Part shown: piece by piece, positions 25,205 to 33,889 of the stretch | Layout: each line of letters begins with the position of its first letter | How positions within the stretch are numbered: position 1 is the first letter of the stretch | Assembly: GCA_964560355.1 (NCBI GenBank) | Contig: CAZLLI010000004.1 | Coordinates: 3,431 to 67,430 of the forward strand | DNA length: 64,000 nucleotides | Origin: JAKEHA01 sp964560355 | GTDB taxonomy: Bacteria > Krumholzibacteriota > Krumholzibacteriia > WVZY01 > JAKEHA01 | Reading direction: 5' to 3' | Notes under the pieces: generated by a model | Database searches by the model: none | What the model was told of the DNA's origin: nothing | Seen by the model: only the letters and a program-made list of their open reading frames with translations | Position numbers and translations under genes: made by a program

Positions 25205-25261
25205 GAAACAAAAAAACTCCCCCGGCCGATTCACTCGGCCGGGGGAGTTTCGTTTTGGCGC
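25205..25261. repeat. Right copy of 57-bp terminator repeat bordering the island
   Basis: 56 of 57 bases equal the left copy at 21524-21580. The hairpin here (arms 25214-25229 and 25235-25250) is fully paired. It terminates the HEPN gene on the plus strand and the small lipoprotein gene (25274-25651) on the minus strand. Without the island, the metalloprotease and lipoprotein genes would converge on a single such terminator. Confidence 0.9.
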
Positions 25262-25273
25262 ACAAGTACGGCG

Positions 25274-25651
25274 TTACGCCTTGTACTTGCGAAGCCCCGG
25301 GGGCAGGTCGTCGCGGCGCGCGACGGACTTCCAGGGTCCGTCGATGCACACGCTCCATTCCCATGCCCCTTGAACCTTGCGATAGAACTGACCCGCGGTG
25401 TAGTAGCAGTCGTCGTAGCCGCTCACCGCGTAGACGTCCATGCGGTCGTCGTAGACCAGCACGACCTTCGAGTTGCCGTGCTTATCGCGGTAGCCGTACG
25501 CGGGCGCGTGGTCGGGCGGACCCGGCTCGTTCTTTTCGACGCCGACGTCGTGCGGCGAACTCTTGCCCGCGACTTTGGTCGTCGAACAACCGGCCAGCGC
25601 GACCGTTCCCGACGCGAGGGCGATGATCATGAGGGTGCGTACTGCGAACAT
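25274..25651 (-). CDS. Small lipoprotein with one W-GPW module
   Basis: 125 residues: signal with lipobox VALAGC (Cys 22), a Gly/Pro/Lys linker, then a single module containing YDDCYYTAGQFYRKVQGAWE, ICIDGPW-type ending and LPPGLRKYKA. The module resembles the repeats in the large protein at 907-3114 (Trp/Tyr core closing with GPW). No function is known; it is probably a periplasmic or surface binding protein. It ends 13 bp from the right border repeat, which terminates it. Composition returns to the GC-rich background here. Confidence 0.75.
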   Translation of the reverse strand: MFAVRTLMIIALASGTVALAGCSTTKVAGKSSPHDVGVEKNEPGPPDHAPAYGYRDKHGNSKVVLVYDDRMDVYAVSGYDDCYYTAGQFYRKVQGAWEWSVCIDGPWKSVARRDDLPPGLRKYKA

Positions 25652-25765
25652 GCTCGTCCTCCATTATAAGGGGACCGAGAGCGTGTAGTGCAAAGTGCGG
25701 GCCAGGGAACGATGGGGAACGAGAAGGCAGCGCCGCGCGCGATGGGAACGAAGTCGTCGCGCCGA

Positions 25766-27565
25766 CTACTTCGTACCGCGATAGATCACGGTGCTGTTGC
25801 CGGTGACGTAGGCGGTCGAGCCGGACGGTGCCCACACGTCGGTGTAGGTGCCGAAGGTGTTGGCGGTGGAGCGCACCCACGACTCGCCGTCGAAGTTGAA
25901 GAAGGCGTCGTTGGTGGTGTTGTTGTTTCGGCCGCCCAAACCGACGACGAAGATGTCGCTGGCGGAGACTCCGAACACGGACTCGAGCCCGGATGAGGTG
26001 CCGATGCTCTCCGATTTCCAGGTCGAACCGTCGAAGCGAAACGCGTTGGGTTGGCCGGGCGCGCCAGTGCCGACGGCGTAGATGTTCGACGCCGACGAAC
26101 CCCACACGCCGCGCAGCGCGATGGTGTTGAGCGTGGTGCTTTCGCTCCAATTGATGCCGTCGTAGTGCAAGACGAGACCGTCGTTGCCGACGGCGTACAC
26201 GTTGGTGGGCGACGCGCCCCACACGGCGTGCAGCACTTTGGTGGTGCCGCTCGCTTGCGGGCTCCACACGCCGCCGGTCGCGTGCACGATGACGCCGTTG
26301 TTGCCGACGGCCCACGCTTCGCCGCCGGTCGCCCATACGCCGTTCAGTCCTTCGGTGGTACCGCTCGTTGCAGGCGCCCACGTGCCGCCGTCGAAGTATG
26401 TGATAACGCCGCCGTCGCCGACCGCGATCACGTTCGACGCCGATGTGCCCCACACGTCGTTCAGTTGCTCGGGCAATCCGCCGGCCATGAAGTGCCACGC
26501 GCCGTTGGTGCGCCGCAGCACCTGCGCGAACGGCCCGACCACGAACACGTCGCTCGCCGACGCGCCCCAAATTCCGCGGTACACCGCGGTGCCGCCGACG
26601 TCGCTCAGTTCCTTCTTCCACTCGGCGCCGTCGTAGCGAATCACGGTGCCGCCGCTCCCCACCGCGATCACGTCGTCCGCCGCGGTGCCGGAGATGGCGT
26701 CGAAATTTTGCGCGGTGAAGATGTTGGTCTTGAAGCGGTCCCACACCACGCCGTCGAAGTGGAGCATGACGCCGACTTCGCCGCACACGAACACGTCGAG
26801 GGGCGACGATCCCCACACGCCCGTGAGCGCACGCGTCGCGATTCCGCCGGGCACGGTCATGGTGTTCCACGTGTCGACGCCATCGAAGCGAAGTATGGTA
26901 GCGCTGCTTCCGGCCGCGAACGCGACGGTGGGAGTGAAGCCGTACACGGCGCGCAGGTTTTCGGTGGTGGTGGTGTTCTGCGCCGACCACCCGGCTCCGT
27001 CGAACGTGAGCACGGTGCCGGAATTTCCGACCGCGAAGGCGCGCGTCGACGACGCGACCCACACGCCGCGCAAATGCACGCCGGTGTTCGACGTCTCCGC
27101 GTTCCACGACACGCCGTCGAAACGCAGAATGGTTCCGCTGTTGCCGACCGCGACGACGTCGTCGGACGCGGAGCCGAAGACGGCGTTGAGATTCTGCGTG
27201 GTGCCCGACGCCATGGCGGAGAAGCCGGTGCCGGTGTCGCGCAGGATGAGTCCGTTCGGACCCACCGCGAACAGGGTCCCGTCCGATGCGGCCCAGATCG
27301 CGTAGATCTCCGACGTGGTGCCGGTCGGGAAGTCGCGCCACAGGGTTCCGTCCCAGTCGATCGAAAGTCCGCTACCGCCGACCGCGCGTGCGGCGCCGGA
27401 AGAAATCGCGACGACGCCGTGCAGCGCGCCGATCTCGGCGCTTTCGGGCACGAACGTGAAGGTCGCGGGCGGCGGCGGATAGACGGTGCTGTCGTCGCAC
27501 GCGGTGACCGCGGCGGCGAGCAACAACGCGGCCACGCAACTATGGAGCGATCGTTTCGGCGTCAT
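25766..27565 (-). CDS. Beta-propeller lipoprotein
   Basis: 599 residues. ATG 27565 starts a lipoprotein signal with lipobox AVTAC (Cys 23). The mature protein is built almost entirely of repeats of about 45-50 residues with the pattern VWG(S/A)S-x3-V(F/Y)AVG-x-GG-x-(I/V)LHYDG-x2-W. Such repeats form beta-propellers in secreted proteins of myxobacteria and related bacteria; they lack obvious catalytic residues. It lies 56 bp downstream of a paralog (27622-29373) in the same direction, so the two are a tandem duplication, probably one transcription unit. A surface binding or scaffold role is inferred. Confidence 0.85.
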   Translation of the reverse strand: MTPKRSLHSCVAALLLAAAVTACDDSTVYPPPPATFTFVPESAEIGALHGVVAISSGAARAVGGSGLSIDWDGTLWRDFPTGTTSEIYAIWAASDGTLFAVGPNGLILRDTGTGFSAMASGTTQNLNAVFGSASDDVVAVGNSGTILRFDGVSWNAETSNTGVHLRGVWVASSTRAFAVGNSGTVLTFDGAGWSAQNTTTTENLRAVYGFTPTVAFAAGSSATILRFDGVDTWNTMTVPGGIATRALTGVWGSSPLDVFVCGEVGVMLHFDGVVWDRFKTNIFTAQNFDAISGTAADDVIAVGSGGTVIRYDGAEWKKELSDVGGTAVYRGIWGASASDVFVVGPFAQVLRRTNGAWHFMAGGLPEQLNDVWGTSASNVIAVGDGGVITYFDGGTWAPATSGTTEGLNGVWATGGEAWAVGNNGVIVHATGGVWSPQASGTTKVLHAVWGASPTNVYAVGNDGLVLHYDGINWSESTTLNTIALRGVWGSSASNIYAVGTGAPGQPNAFRFDGSTWKSESIGTSSGLESVFGVSASDIFVVGLGGRNNNTTNDAFFNFDGESWVRSTANTFGTYTDVWAPSGSTAYVTGNSTVIYRGTK

Positions 27566-27621
27566 GGGTTCGAGCGCGTCGGGAGAGACGAAACGAGCAT
27601 ACGCGCGCGGCGCGTCCGCGG

Positions 27622-29373
27622 TCAAGGCGGCCCGAAGCGTGCCACGAGTCCGCCCGCGACGCCGCCGCCCACTACGAAGATTTCGTCGGCGTCGGCGAAC
27701 GCGTCGTAGATCGGCTCCAGCACCGGCGACGATTCCGCGTTCCACTTCTCTTCATGGAAGCGAAGCATGGCGCCGCCGCCGCCGAAGGCGAGAATGTCGC
27801 CGCCGGGCGCGCGCACCATCGTGTACAGGTTCGCGGAGGTGGGGGACTCGTACGGAGTGATGCCGTGCGAGTTGAGCACGAAGAGCGCGCCGCTCGCGCC
27901 CACGGCGAGCGCACGGTTGTTGACATCGTTCCCGGGATACGCGACGACGTCGTGGATGTCGACCGGCGCTCGCACCGCAAAGATGGTCCAGCCCGAACCG
28001 TCGTAGTACAGCGCGACGCCGTCGTCGCCGACCGCGTAGCCTTCGTTGTTCGAGCGAAGCACGATCGCGTTGAGGCTCTCGGTGAAACGCGGCGCGTTGT
28101 CCTGGACCCACGCGCCGCCGACGCGCCGTCGCAGCCGACCATTCGAACCCACCGCGTAGAGGCGCGACGGGCTCTCGCCGAATCCGTACCACGTCACCAC
28201 CTCGTCGTCTTCTACCACCCACGCGCCGCCGTCGAAGCGCAGGAGCCGTTGCGCGCCGCCCGCGAAGAGGTCGCCGCTTTGCGCGCGAAACACGCAGAAA
28301 AGGTCGCGCGCGTCGACGCCTTCGTCGACCGACCACGCGCTGCCGCGTCCGTGCACGATGTAGCCGTCGTCGCCCACCGCGATCACGGAGCCGTCGACGT
28401 CGGTGCACACGCCGCGCAGAACCGGCACCGCGCCCGGCGTCTGCGACGACCACGCCGCGCCGTCGTGCGTGCGCAGCACGCGCGAGCCGCCGACCCAGGT
28501 GTCGTCGCCGACGCGGCACGCGCCGAAGAGCCAGTGCGTGGTGCCGAGGTCGACGGGCTCCCACGCGCCGCCCGCGAGCTCGAGCGCGGTCCCGTTCGCG
28601 CCCACGACGAGCGGCGCGCCCGGACTCGCCACCACGCACTGCAGCACGTCGCGCGTCGGGCTCGTCATCGGCGACCAATCGGCGCCGTCGTAGTGCAGGA
28701 TCGTCCCCGACGTTCCCACCGCGTACACGTCGTCACTCGCCGCGCCGCTCACCGACGAGAGCGTCTCGGTGACGCCGCTCGCTTGCTCGCTCCACTGCGC
28801 GCCGTCGAAGTGCACGATGGTGCCGGAGACGCCAACCGCGAATACGTCGCGCATCGACGTGCCCCAGACCGAGTGCAATGAGCGCGGCGTCGGCGGCGGT
28901 TGCACGGCCCACGTGGTGCCGTCGCCCATGAGGAGCGCGCCGTTCTCGCCGACCACGAGCAGCGTGTCGGGCGTCGCCGCCCACACCGCGCGCAAGTCTT
29001 CCGGCGTCACGCGCGTCGTCAGTTGGAAGGCGACCCCGTCGAATCGAAGCGTGAGACCGAGGTCGCCCACCGCAACCACAGGACCGCCGTCGATACCGGT
29101 CACGCCCCATACGTCGCGCACGTAACCGATCGTCACCGGCGACCAGCGCGTTCCGTTCCAGCGCGCGGCGGTGCCGGCCGGCCCGACTGCGAACACGTTG
29201 CTGGAACTCCCCGCCCACAGGGCGTAGGTGGTGAACGACGGCGGGAAGTCGCGCCACGTCGACCATTGCGACGGGTTCGGAGGCGGGGGCTCGATGGAGG
29301 TCGACGAGTCGTCGCAAGCGACGGCGAGGCACGCGAGCGCGAACAAGCGAAGCGCTAATGAGCGAACGGGCAT
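27622..29373 (-). CDS. Beta-propeller lipoprotein (paralog)
   Basis: 583 residues. ATG 29373 begins MPVRSLALRLFALACLAVAC; the lipobox Cys is followed by DDSSTSIEPPPP, very like the CDDST...PPPP of the downstream paralog. About ten repeats of the AVG...LRFDG...W type follow (for example VWGTSMRDVFAVGVSGTIVH). The repeats are less regular than in the paralog. No catalytic motif is visible. The Pro-rich spacer after the Cys suggests the propeller stands away from the membrane. An upstream in-frame extension to 29490 lacks signal features. Confidence 0.85.
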   Translation of the reverse strand: MPVRSLALRLFALACLAVACDDSSTSIEPPPPNPSQWSTWRDFPPSFTTYALWAGSSSNVFAVGPAGTAARWNGTRWSPVTIGYVRDVWGVTGIDGGPVVAVGDLGLTLRFDGVAFQLTTRVTPEDLRAVWAATPDTLLVVGENGALLMGDGTTWAVQPPPTPRSLHSVWGTSMRDVFAVGVSGTIVHFDGAQWSEQASGVTETLSSVSGAASDDVYAVGTSGTILHYDGADWSPMTSPTRDVLQCVVASPGAPLVVGANGTALELAGGAWEPVDLGTTHWLFGACRVGDDTWVGGSRVLRTHDGAAWSSQTPGAVPVLRGVCTDVDGSVIAVGDDGYIVHGRGSAWSVDEGVDARDLFCVFRAQSGDLFAGGAQRLLRFDGGAWVVEDDEVVTWYGFGESPSRLYAVGSNGRLRRRVGGAWVQDNAPRFTESLNAIVLRSNNEGYAVGDDGVALYYDGSGWTIFAVRAPVDIHDVVAYPGNDVNNRALAVGASGALFVLNSHGITPYESPTSANLYTMVRAPGGDILAFGGGGAMLRFHEEKWNAESSPVLEPIYDAFADADEIFVVGGGVAGGLVARFGPP

Positions 29374-29444
29374 CGGCGGTAACCAGAACGGGGCGAACGG
29401 TGGGATGCCCCAATTGTATGCCGGCGCGGCGCGCGTCGCAAGCA

Positions 29445-30302
29445 CTACATCGGATAGGTGAAGCCGGAGAGGCGCTCGCTTTCCTTCCACAGGCGGCGCT
29501 GGACTTCCTTGTCGTACGACACCCGCGACGTGCCCAGCTCTTCACAGCGTCGAAAATACTTGCCGGTGACGCCTTCCACCTTGGGCGACGACGCCAGGAA
29601 CACGGGGGTTTCGGCGCCGTCTTCGGGCGGTTTGAAGAAGCGGCTGGTCGCGTTCCACGCCACCTGCACGACCGACGAAAAGCTGCGCATGAGGTTGGTG
29701 TGAATGACGCCCGGGTGCAGGCAATTCGCGGTCACGCGCGTGCCCTCGAGGCGCCGCGCGAGTTCGTACGTGAACACGATGTTCATGAGCTTGGTGTTCG
29801 CGTACGCCTGCCAGCCGCGGTACGCCTCCGCGAGCTGCAAGTCGTCGAAGTCGATCACGCCGCGGGAGTGCGCGGTCGACGCGACGTTGACAACGCGCGC
29901 CGGCGCGCTCGCGCGCAGCACGTCGAGCAACAACCCCGTGAGCAGGAAGTACGCGAGGTGGTTGACGAAGAACTGCATCTCGACGCCTTCGTCCGTGAGC
30001 TTGCGCCGCGCCGTGATCAACGCCGCATTGTTAATAAGCACGTCGAGGCGCGTGTGCTTCTTCTGGAACGCGTCGGCCAGCTTGCGGATGGCGGCGGTGG
30101 TCGAGAGGTCCGCGACCAGCATCTCGATCGACGCGCCCGGGTTCGCGCGCAGGAGCTCGTCGCGCGCCTTGGCGCCGCGCGGCTGCGTGCGGCTGACCAT
30201 GACGACGCGCGCCCCCAGCGCGGCGAGCTGTCCCGCCGTCGCCATCCCGATGCCCGAGCTCGCGCCGGTGACGAGCACCGTCTTTCCGTCCATCCGCGTC
30301 AT
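29445..30302 (-). CDS. Short-chain dehydrogenase/reductase (retinol dehydrogenase-like)
   Basis: 285 residues. Cofactor motif TGASSGIG near the N-terminus, NNAA in DVLINNAALI, and the active-site YxxxK as YANTK (GWQAYANTKLMN) after the Ser of VASTAHS. The Arg after the first strand (VSRTQPRG) suggests NADP(H) preference. The order and the NLMRSF/ETPVFLASSP C-terminal region resemble retinol-dehydrogenase/WWOX-like bacterial SDRs of unknown substrate. ATG 30302 or 30293 could be the start. Its 5' end faces dinB with only 22 bp between start codons, so the two promoters must overlap coding sequence or each other. Confidence 0.88.
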   Translation of the reverse strand: MTRMDGKTVLVTGASSGIGMATAGQLAALGARVVMVSRTQPRGAKARDELLRANPGASIEMLVADLSTTAAIRKLADAFQKKHTRLDVLINNAALITARRKLTDEGVEMQFFVNHLAYFLLTGLLLDVLRASAPARVVNVASTAHSRGVIDFDDLQLAEAYRGWQAYANTKLMNIVFTYELARRLEGTRVTANCLHPGVIHTNLMRSFSSVVQVAWNATSRFFKPPEDGAETPVFLASSPKVEGVTGKYFRRCEELGTSRVSYDKEVQRRLWKESERLSGFTYPM

Positions 30303-30324
30303 GCGCGCATGATACGCTACCCGC

Positions 30325-31521
30325 GTGACCGACGGAACCGGCAAAGCGCGCGCGATCATCCACGTCGACATGGACGCGTTCTACGCGTCGGTCGAGGTGA
30401 TGGACGACCCGTCGCTCGCGGGCAAGCCCGTCATCGTGGGCGGGACGCGCGAGTCGCGCGGCGTGGTGTCGGCGGCGTCGTACGAAGCGCGCGTGTTCGG
30501 CGTGCACAGCGCCATGAGCACCGCGCGCGCGGAGAAGCTGTGCCCGCACGGCGTCTTCATCGCGCCGCGCATGGAGCGCTACATGGATGTCTCGCGCGAT
30601 ATCCGCCACATCATGGATGCGTTCACTCCGCTCGTCGAACCCATCTCGATCGACGAAGCCTTCCTCGACGTCACCGGCAGCCAGTCGCTCTTCGGCGCGG
30701 CACCCGACATCGGGCGCGCCATCAAGCGGCGCATTCGCGGCGAAGTGGGGCTGGTGGCGTCGGTGGGGGTGGCGCCGAACAAGTTCCTCGCCAAGCTCGC
30801 GAGCGATCTCGAGAAGCCGGACGGCTTCGTCGTCATTACGGAGGAAGACGCGGAGGCGCGCATCGCGCCGCTGCCGGTGTCGCGGCTGTGGGGGGTCGGG
30901 AAGAAGACCGAGCCGAATTTCATCGCCGCGGGGCTGCGCACTTTCGGCGACGTCGCGCGCGCGAGCGACGCGTTGCTCGAGCGCCTCGCGGGCTCGTACG
31001 GCCCGCGCCTCAAGCAGCTCGCGCGCGGCCTGGACGACCGCGACGTCGTCCCAGACGCGGACGCGAAGTCGATCGGGGCGGAGAACACCTTCGCTCGCGA
31101 CATCGCCGACGCGGCCGCGCTGCGCGCGGAGCTGGATCAATTGTCGGAGCGCGTCGCCCGCCGCGCGCGCGCCGACGGCGTGGTCGGCTTCACCGTGAAC
31201 CTCAAGGCGCGCTACGCCGACTTCACAACCGTGACGCGCGCGAAGACGCTCGCGAGCGCCACCGCGGACTCGGTCGCGATTCGCGACGCCGCGCGCGAGC
31301 TCTTGGAGAAGCGACTCGACCGTGACGGGCGCGCGCTCCGTCTCCTCGGCGTGTCGCTCTCGAACCTCGCGCACCACGACGACGTCACGCGCGACCTCTT
31401 CGACGGCGCCGCGCGCACCAACACGTCGCGCAACCGCGCGCTCGATTCAGTGATGGATGCACTGCGCGCGCGCTTCGGTTCGAACGCGGTGACACGCGGA
31501 ACGAAACGGGGCCCGCGCTAG
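30325..31521 (+). CDS. dinB: DNA polymerase IV
   Basis: 398-residue Y-family translesion polymerase. Catalytic carboxylates are visible in IIHVDMDAFYASVE (first Asp) and SIDEAFLDVTG (Asp-Glu). The steric-gate/nucleotide-binding part is GVVSAASYEARVFGVHSAM, then helix-hairpin-helix LWGVGKKTE and the little-finger domain. It copies past damaged bases and is error-prone. The start is GTG 30325, because no ATG lies before the conserved first motif; there is no clear ribosome-binding site. A C-terminal beta-clamp-binding motif is not obvious. A hairpin at 31506-31535 overlaps its stop. Confidence 0.95.
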   Translation: MTDGTGKARAIIHVDMDAFYASVEVMDDPSLAGKPVIVGGTRESRGVVSAASYEARVFGVHSAMSTARAEKLCPHGVFIAPRMERYMDVSRDIRHIMDAFTPLVEPISIDEAFLDVTGSQSLFGAAPDIGRAIKRRIRGEVGLVASVGVAPNKFLAKLASDLEKPDGFVVITEEDAEARIAPLPVSRLWGVGKKTEPNFIAAGLRTFGDVARASDALLERLAGSYGPRLKQLARGLDDRDVVPDADAKSIGAENTFARDIADAAALRAELDQLSERVARRARADGVVGFTVNLKARYADFTTVTRAKTLASATADSVAIRDAARELLEKRLDRDGRALRLLGVSLSNLAHHDDVTRDLFDGAARTNTSRNRALDSVMDALRARFGSNAVTRGTKRGPR

Positions 31522-31535
31522 CGCGCGAGCCCCGT
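31506..31535 (+). terminator. Hairpin at dinB stop
   Basis: ACGGGGC / GCCCCGT (31506-31512 with 31529-31535) flanks an inner GCGC-TA-GCGC. It spans the dinB stop and is followed by CTTGCG rather than a T run, so it is a weak intrinsic terminator at best. It lies between the convergent genes dinB and 31560-33860. Confidence 0.4.
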
Positions 31536-31559
31536 CTTGCGAACAATTCTTCGCCGCGA

Positions 31560-33860
31560 CTAGAAGATGTTCCCGGAAGGTCCGAACGGTCCGTCGGACG
31601 CGGTGCCGCCGCCGTTGCCGCCCGTACCGCCGCCGCCGATGTTGAACGTTCCGCCGACGAAGAGCGGCGCCGAACCCAGGGCCCGGTAAACACCATAGCT
31701 CGGTCCGCCCGGTCCGCCCGCGCCGCCGCCGCCGGCACCACCGTTGCCGCCGTCGCCCCCATCGCCACCGCGGCCGACTTCGGCAAGGCACGCTGCGGCA
31801 CCGAATCCACCGCCACCGCCCGCGCCGCCGCTGCCACCCGCGGCGCCGTTGCCGCCACGTCCACCCATGCCGCTCGTGAACGTGCAGCTGTCGAAACGCG
31901 GTGACGAGTTCACGAGCATGACGGCGAAAGACGCGCGCCCGCCGACGCCACCGCTGCCGCCTTGGCCACCGGCTCCGCCACCACCGCCGCCACCCGCGCC
32001 GTTTCCACCACCGTCGTCGCATCCGGTGCCGCCCTGACCGCCGCCACCGCCACCGCCGCCACCGCCGCGCCCATTGCCGCCGCTGGCGCCGGTGTTCGAT
32101 GTATTGGGAACCCACTCGTTCGCGATGACGGAACCGCTTCCGCTCGCCGCCGACCCGTTGGCTCCGGGGACGCCTGCGGCCCCGTTGACACCGTTACCGC
32201 CGTCGCCACCGGCTCCGGCGCTGCAGAAGATCCCGCCATCGAATCCCGAGCCGCCGATTCCACCGGCACCGCCGGTGCACCCTCCCGTCCCACCGTTCTG
32301 GCCCGCATTGATACCCTCGTTGCCGCCAGCGCCGCCCACGCCCCCGGTGCACCCGACCGGTGACGCGCCCCCGCTGCCACCAAGGCCACGAGCGCCGTCG
32401 CAACTTCCCGCCGCCCCGTTGTTCCCCGCGAAGGCGCTCGCTCCGTTCGACCCCGGGACGCCGGTCGCTCCGCCCAGTCCGTTCGCGGTCGTGAACTGGC
32501 ACAACTCGAACTGCAAGCTGTTGTTCGAACCGAGCGAGTAGAGCGCGATCGAGTTCGTCCCTCCCGCAGGAAGCGTCATGTTGAAGTTCACGCGACGAAT
32601 CGTGGTGAGCGTCGTGATGTTGTTGGCCGTGGCGCGCGTCGCATTGTAGGTGAAAGTCGACGGCGTCGTCGTTTCATCCCACGTGACGTAGTCTCTCCCG
32701 CCGAGAATGTTGATGCCCGCGAGAAACGCCGGGGCACCGGTGTAGCTGCCGGATTCGATCAGGATCTCGTTCTTGCCGTCGGCTTGCGCGACCTGATACG
32801 CCCGCGCGAGAGTCGCGACCGGCGTCAACGGGCCGCCGTCGTTGAGGTTGTTGCCGCCGTGCGTCGCGGTCGCCATATACACGCGGTTGGTGGGCAGGTC
32901 GATAACGGTGAACGAGATGATCGCCATCGCGATGGCGCCGTCGTTGTCGGTCACGCGCACTTTCGCGGTATGCGGCCCCGCCGCGTACACGTGAGTCGTG
33001 CTACCGACCACGCTCGTGAAGTCCCAGGTGTCGTCCGTGTACTCGAAGTCCCAGTCCCAGCGCACGACGCTGCCATCGGGGTCGTTGGCACTCGCGCTGA
33101 GCGGAATCGGCACCGTGCTCCACAACTGGGCTCCGACGGAAAGCGCCACCGTCGGCGTCATGTTCGAGTCGAGCTTGAGCAGCATGCTCGCGAGCGCGAC
33201 TTCTTCGCCCGCGGTGGTCAGCGTCCCGTTCTCCGTGTCTTCGAGATAGTGCGCGTGCTCGGCGCGAATCGTGTACGAGCCCACCGGCACATCGGTGATC
33301 GCGTATGCGCCCGTGGGATCGGTCACGGCGACGTACGACGTGCCCTGCACATACACGACGGTGCCCTGGTGCGCGGTCGCGTTCTCGAGCGTGGCGACGC
33401 CGGAGAAGGTCCCGGTCGGCGTGAGGTCGACGTCGGCGTATACCGTGTCGACGAAGGTGGTGCGGTCGGGCACGTGGATCGAGTGCATCGCGCCCAAGTG
33501 ATCGTCGGCGATCACCTGCACGAAGTAGTCGCCGGTGGCGACGTCGTCGAAGTAGAAGCGCCCGCGCGCGTTGGTGGTCGTCACGCGACGACCCGGCGTG
33601 CTCACGCTCTGCGCGCCCGGATTCTTCGCAAGCCACTGCGCCGACGCGGCGACGCCGTTCGACGCCGGCTCCATCACCACCACGGCGTCGGACACGACGC
33701 CTTGGTTGGCTTCGCGTACCAAGCCGGCGACGACGGTCGCGCGCGGCGTCGCGTCGCTGCCGAGCGGTTGGTAGGTCGCGTCGTCCTTGCCGCACGCGAG
33801 AAAGAAGAGAGTGGCGGCCAGCACGCCGCGGCGGATGGTTCGGGATAGTGGAGAGCGCAT
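31560..33860 (-). CDS. Lipoprotein with regulatory-like and PKD domains and a glycine-rich C-terminal half
   Basis: 766 residues. A lipoprotein signal (TLFFLAC, Cys 23) is followed by a carboxypeptidase-regulatory-like domain (GLVREANQGVVSDAVVVMEP; GRFYFDDVATGDYFVQVIAD), a second such domain (GTFSGVATLENA...; AYAITDVPVGSYTIRAEHA) and a PKD domain (SANDPDGSVVRWDWDFEY). Next comes a beta-helix-like stretch with DUF1565-type features (GGNNLNDGGPLTPVATLARA). The last 300 residues are dominated by Gly-Gly-Asn/Ala runs, recalling mycobacterial PE-PGRS and DUF1565/Myxococcus proteins. Several Cys lie within the Gly-rich part. It is probably surface-exposed and structural. It lies 29 bp downstream of a FlgD-like gene. 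Confidence 0.8.
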   Translation of the reverse strand: MRSPLSRTIRRGVLAATLFFLACGKDDATYQPLGSDATPRATVVAGLVREANQGVVSDAVVVMEPASNGVAASAQWLAKNPGAQSVSTPGRRVTTTNARGRFYFDDVATGDYFVQVIADDHLGAMHSIHVPDRTTFVDTVYADVDLTPTGTFSGVATLENATAHQGTVVYVQGTSYVAVTDPTGAYAITDVPVGSYTIRAEHAHYLEDTENGTLTTAGEEVALASMLLKLDSNMTPTVALSVGAQLWSTVPIPLSASANDPDGSVVRWDWDFEYTDDTWDFTSVVGSTTHVYAAGPHTAKVRVTDNDGAIAMAIISFTVIDLPTNRVYMATATHGGNNLNDGGPLTPVATLARAYQVAQADGKNEILIESGSYTGAPAFLAGINILGGRDYVTWDETTTPSTFTYNATRATANNITTLTTIRRVNFNMTLPAGGTNSIALYSLGSNNSLQFELCQFTTANGLGGATGVPGSNGASAFAGNNGAAGSCDGARGLGGSGGASPVGCTGGVGGAGGNEGINAGQNGGTGGCTGGAGGIGGSGFDGGIFCSAGAGGDGGNGVNGAAGVPGANGSAASGSGSVIANEWVPNTSNTGASGGNGRGGGGGGGGGGQGGTGCDDGGGNGAGGGGGGGAGGQGGSGGVGGRASFAVMLVNSSPRFDSCTFTSGMGGRGGNGAAGGSGGAGGGGGFGAAACLAEVGRGGDGGDGGNGGAGGGGAGGPGGPSYGVYRALGSAPLFVGGTFNIGGGGTGGNGGGTASDGPFGPSGNIF

Positions 33861-33889
33861 CGGAGACCTCGAGCGGGATCGTGTCCCGG

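Noticed and set aside
21524..25261. Composite transposon or insertion sequence with 57-bp direct repeats
   Set aside because: The repeats are terminators, not transposon ends; no transposase or integrase lies between them and no target duplication is seen outside.
31744..32541. Proline-rich plus-strand frames opposite the Gly-rich region
   Set aside because: Poly-Pro is the antisense of poly-Gly codons in the lipoprotein at 31560-33860; no independent gene signals.
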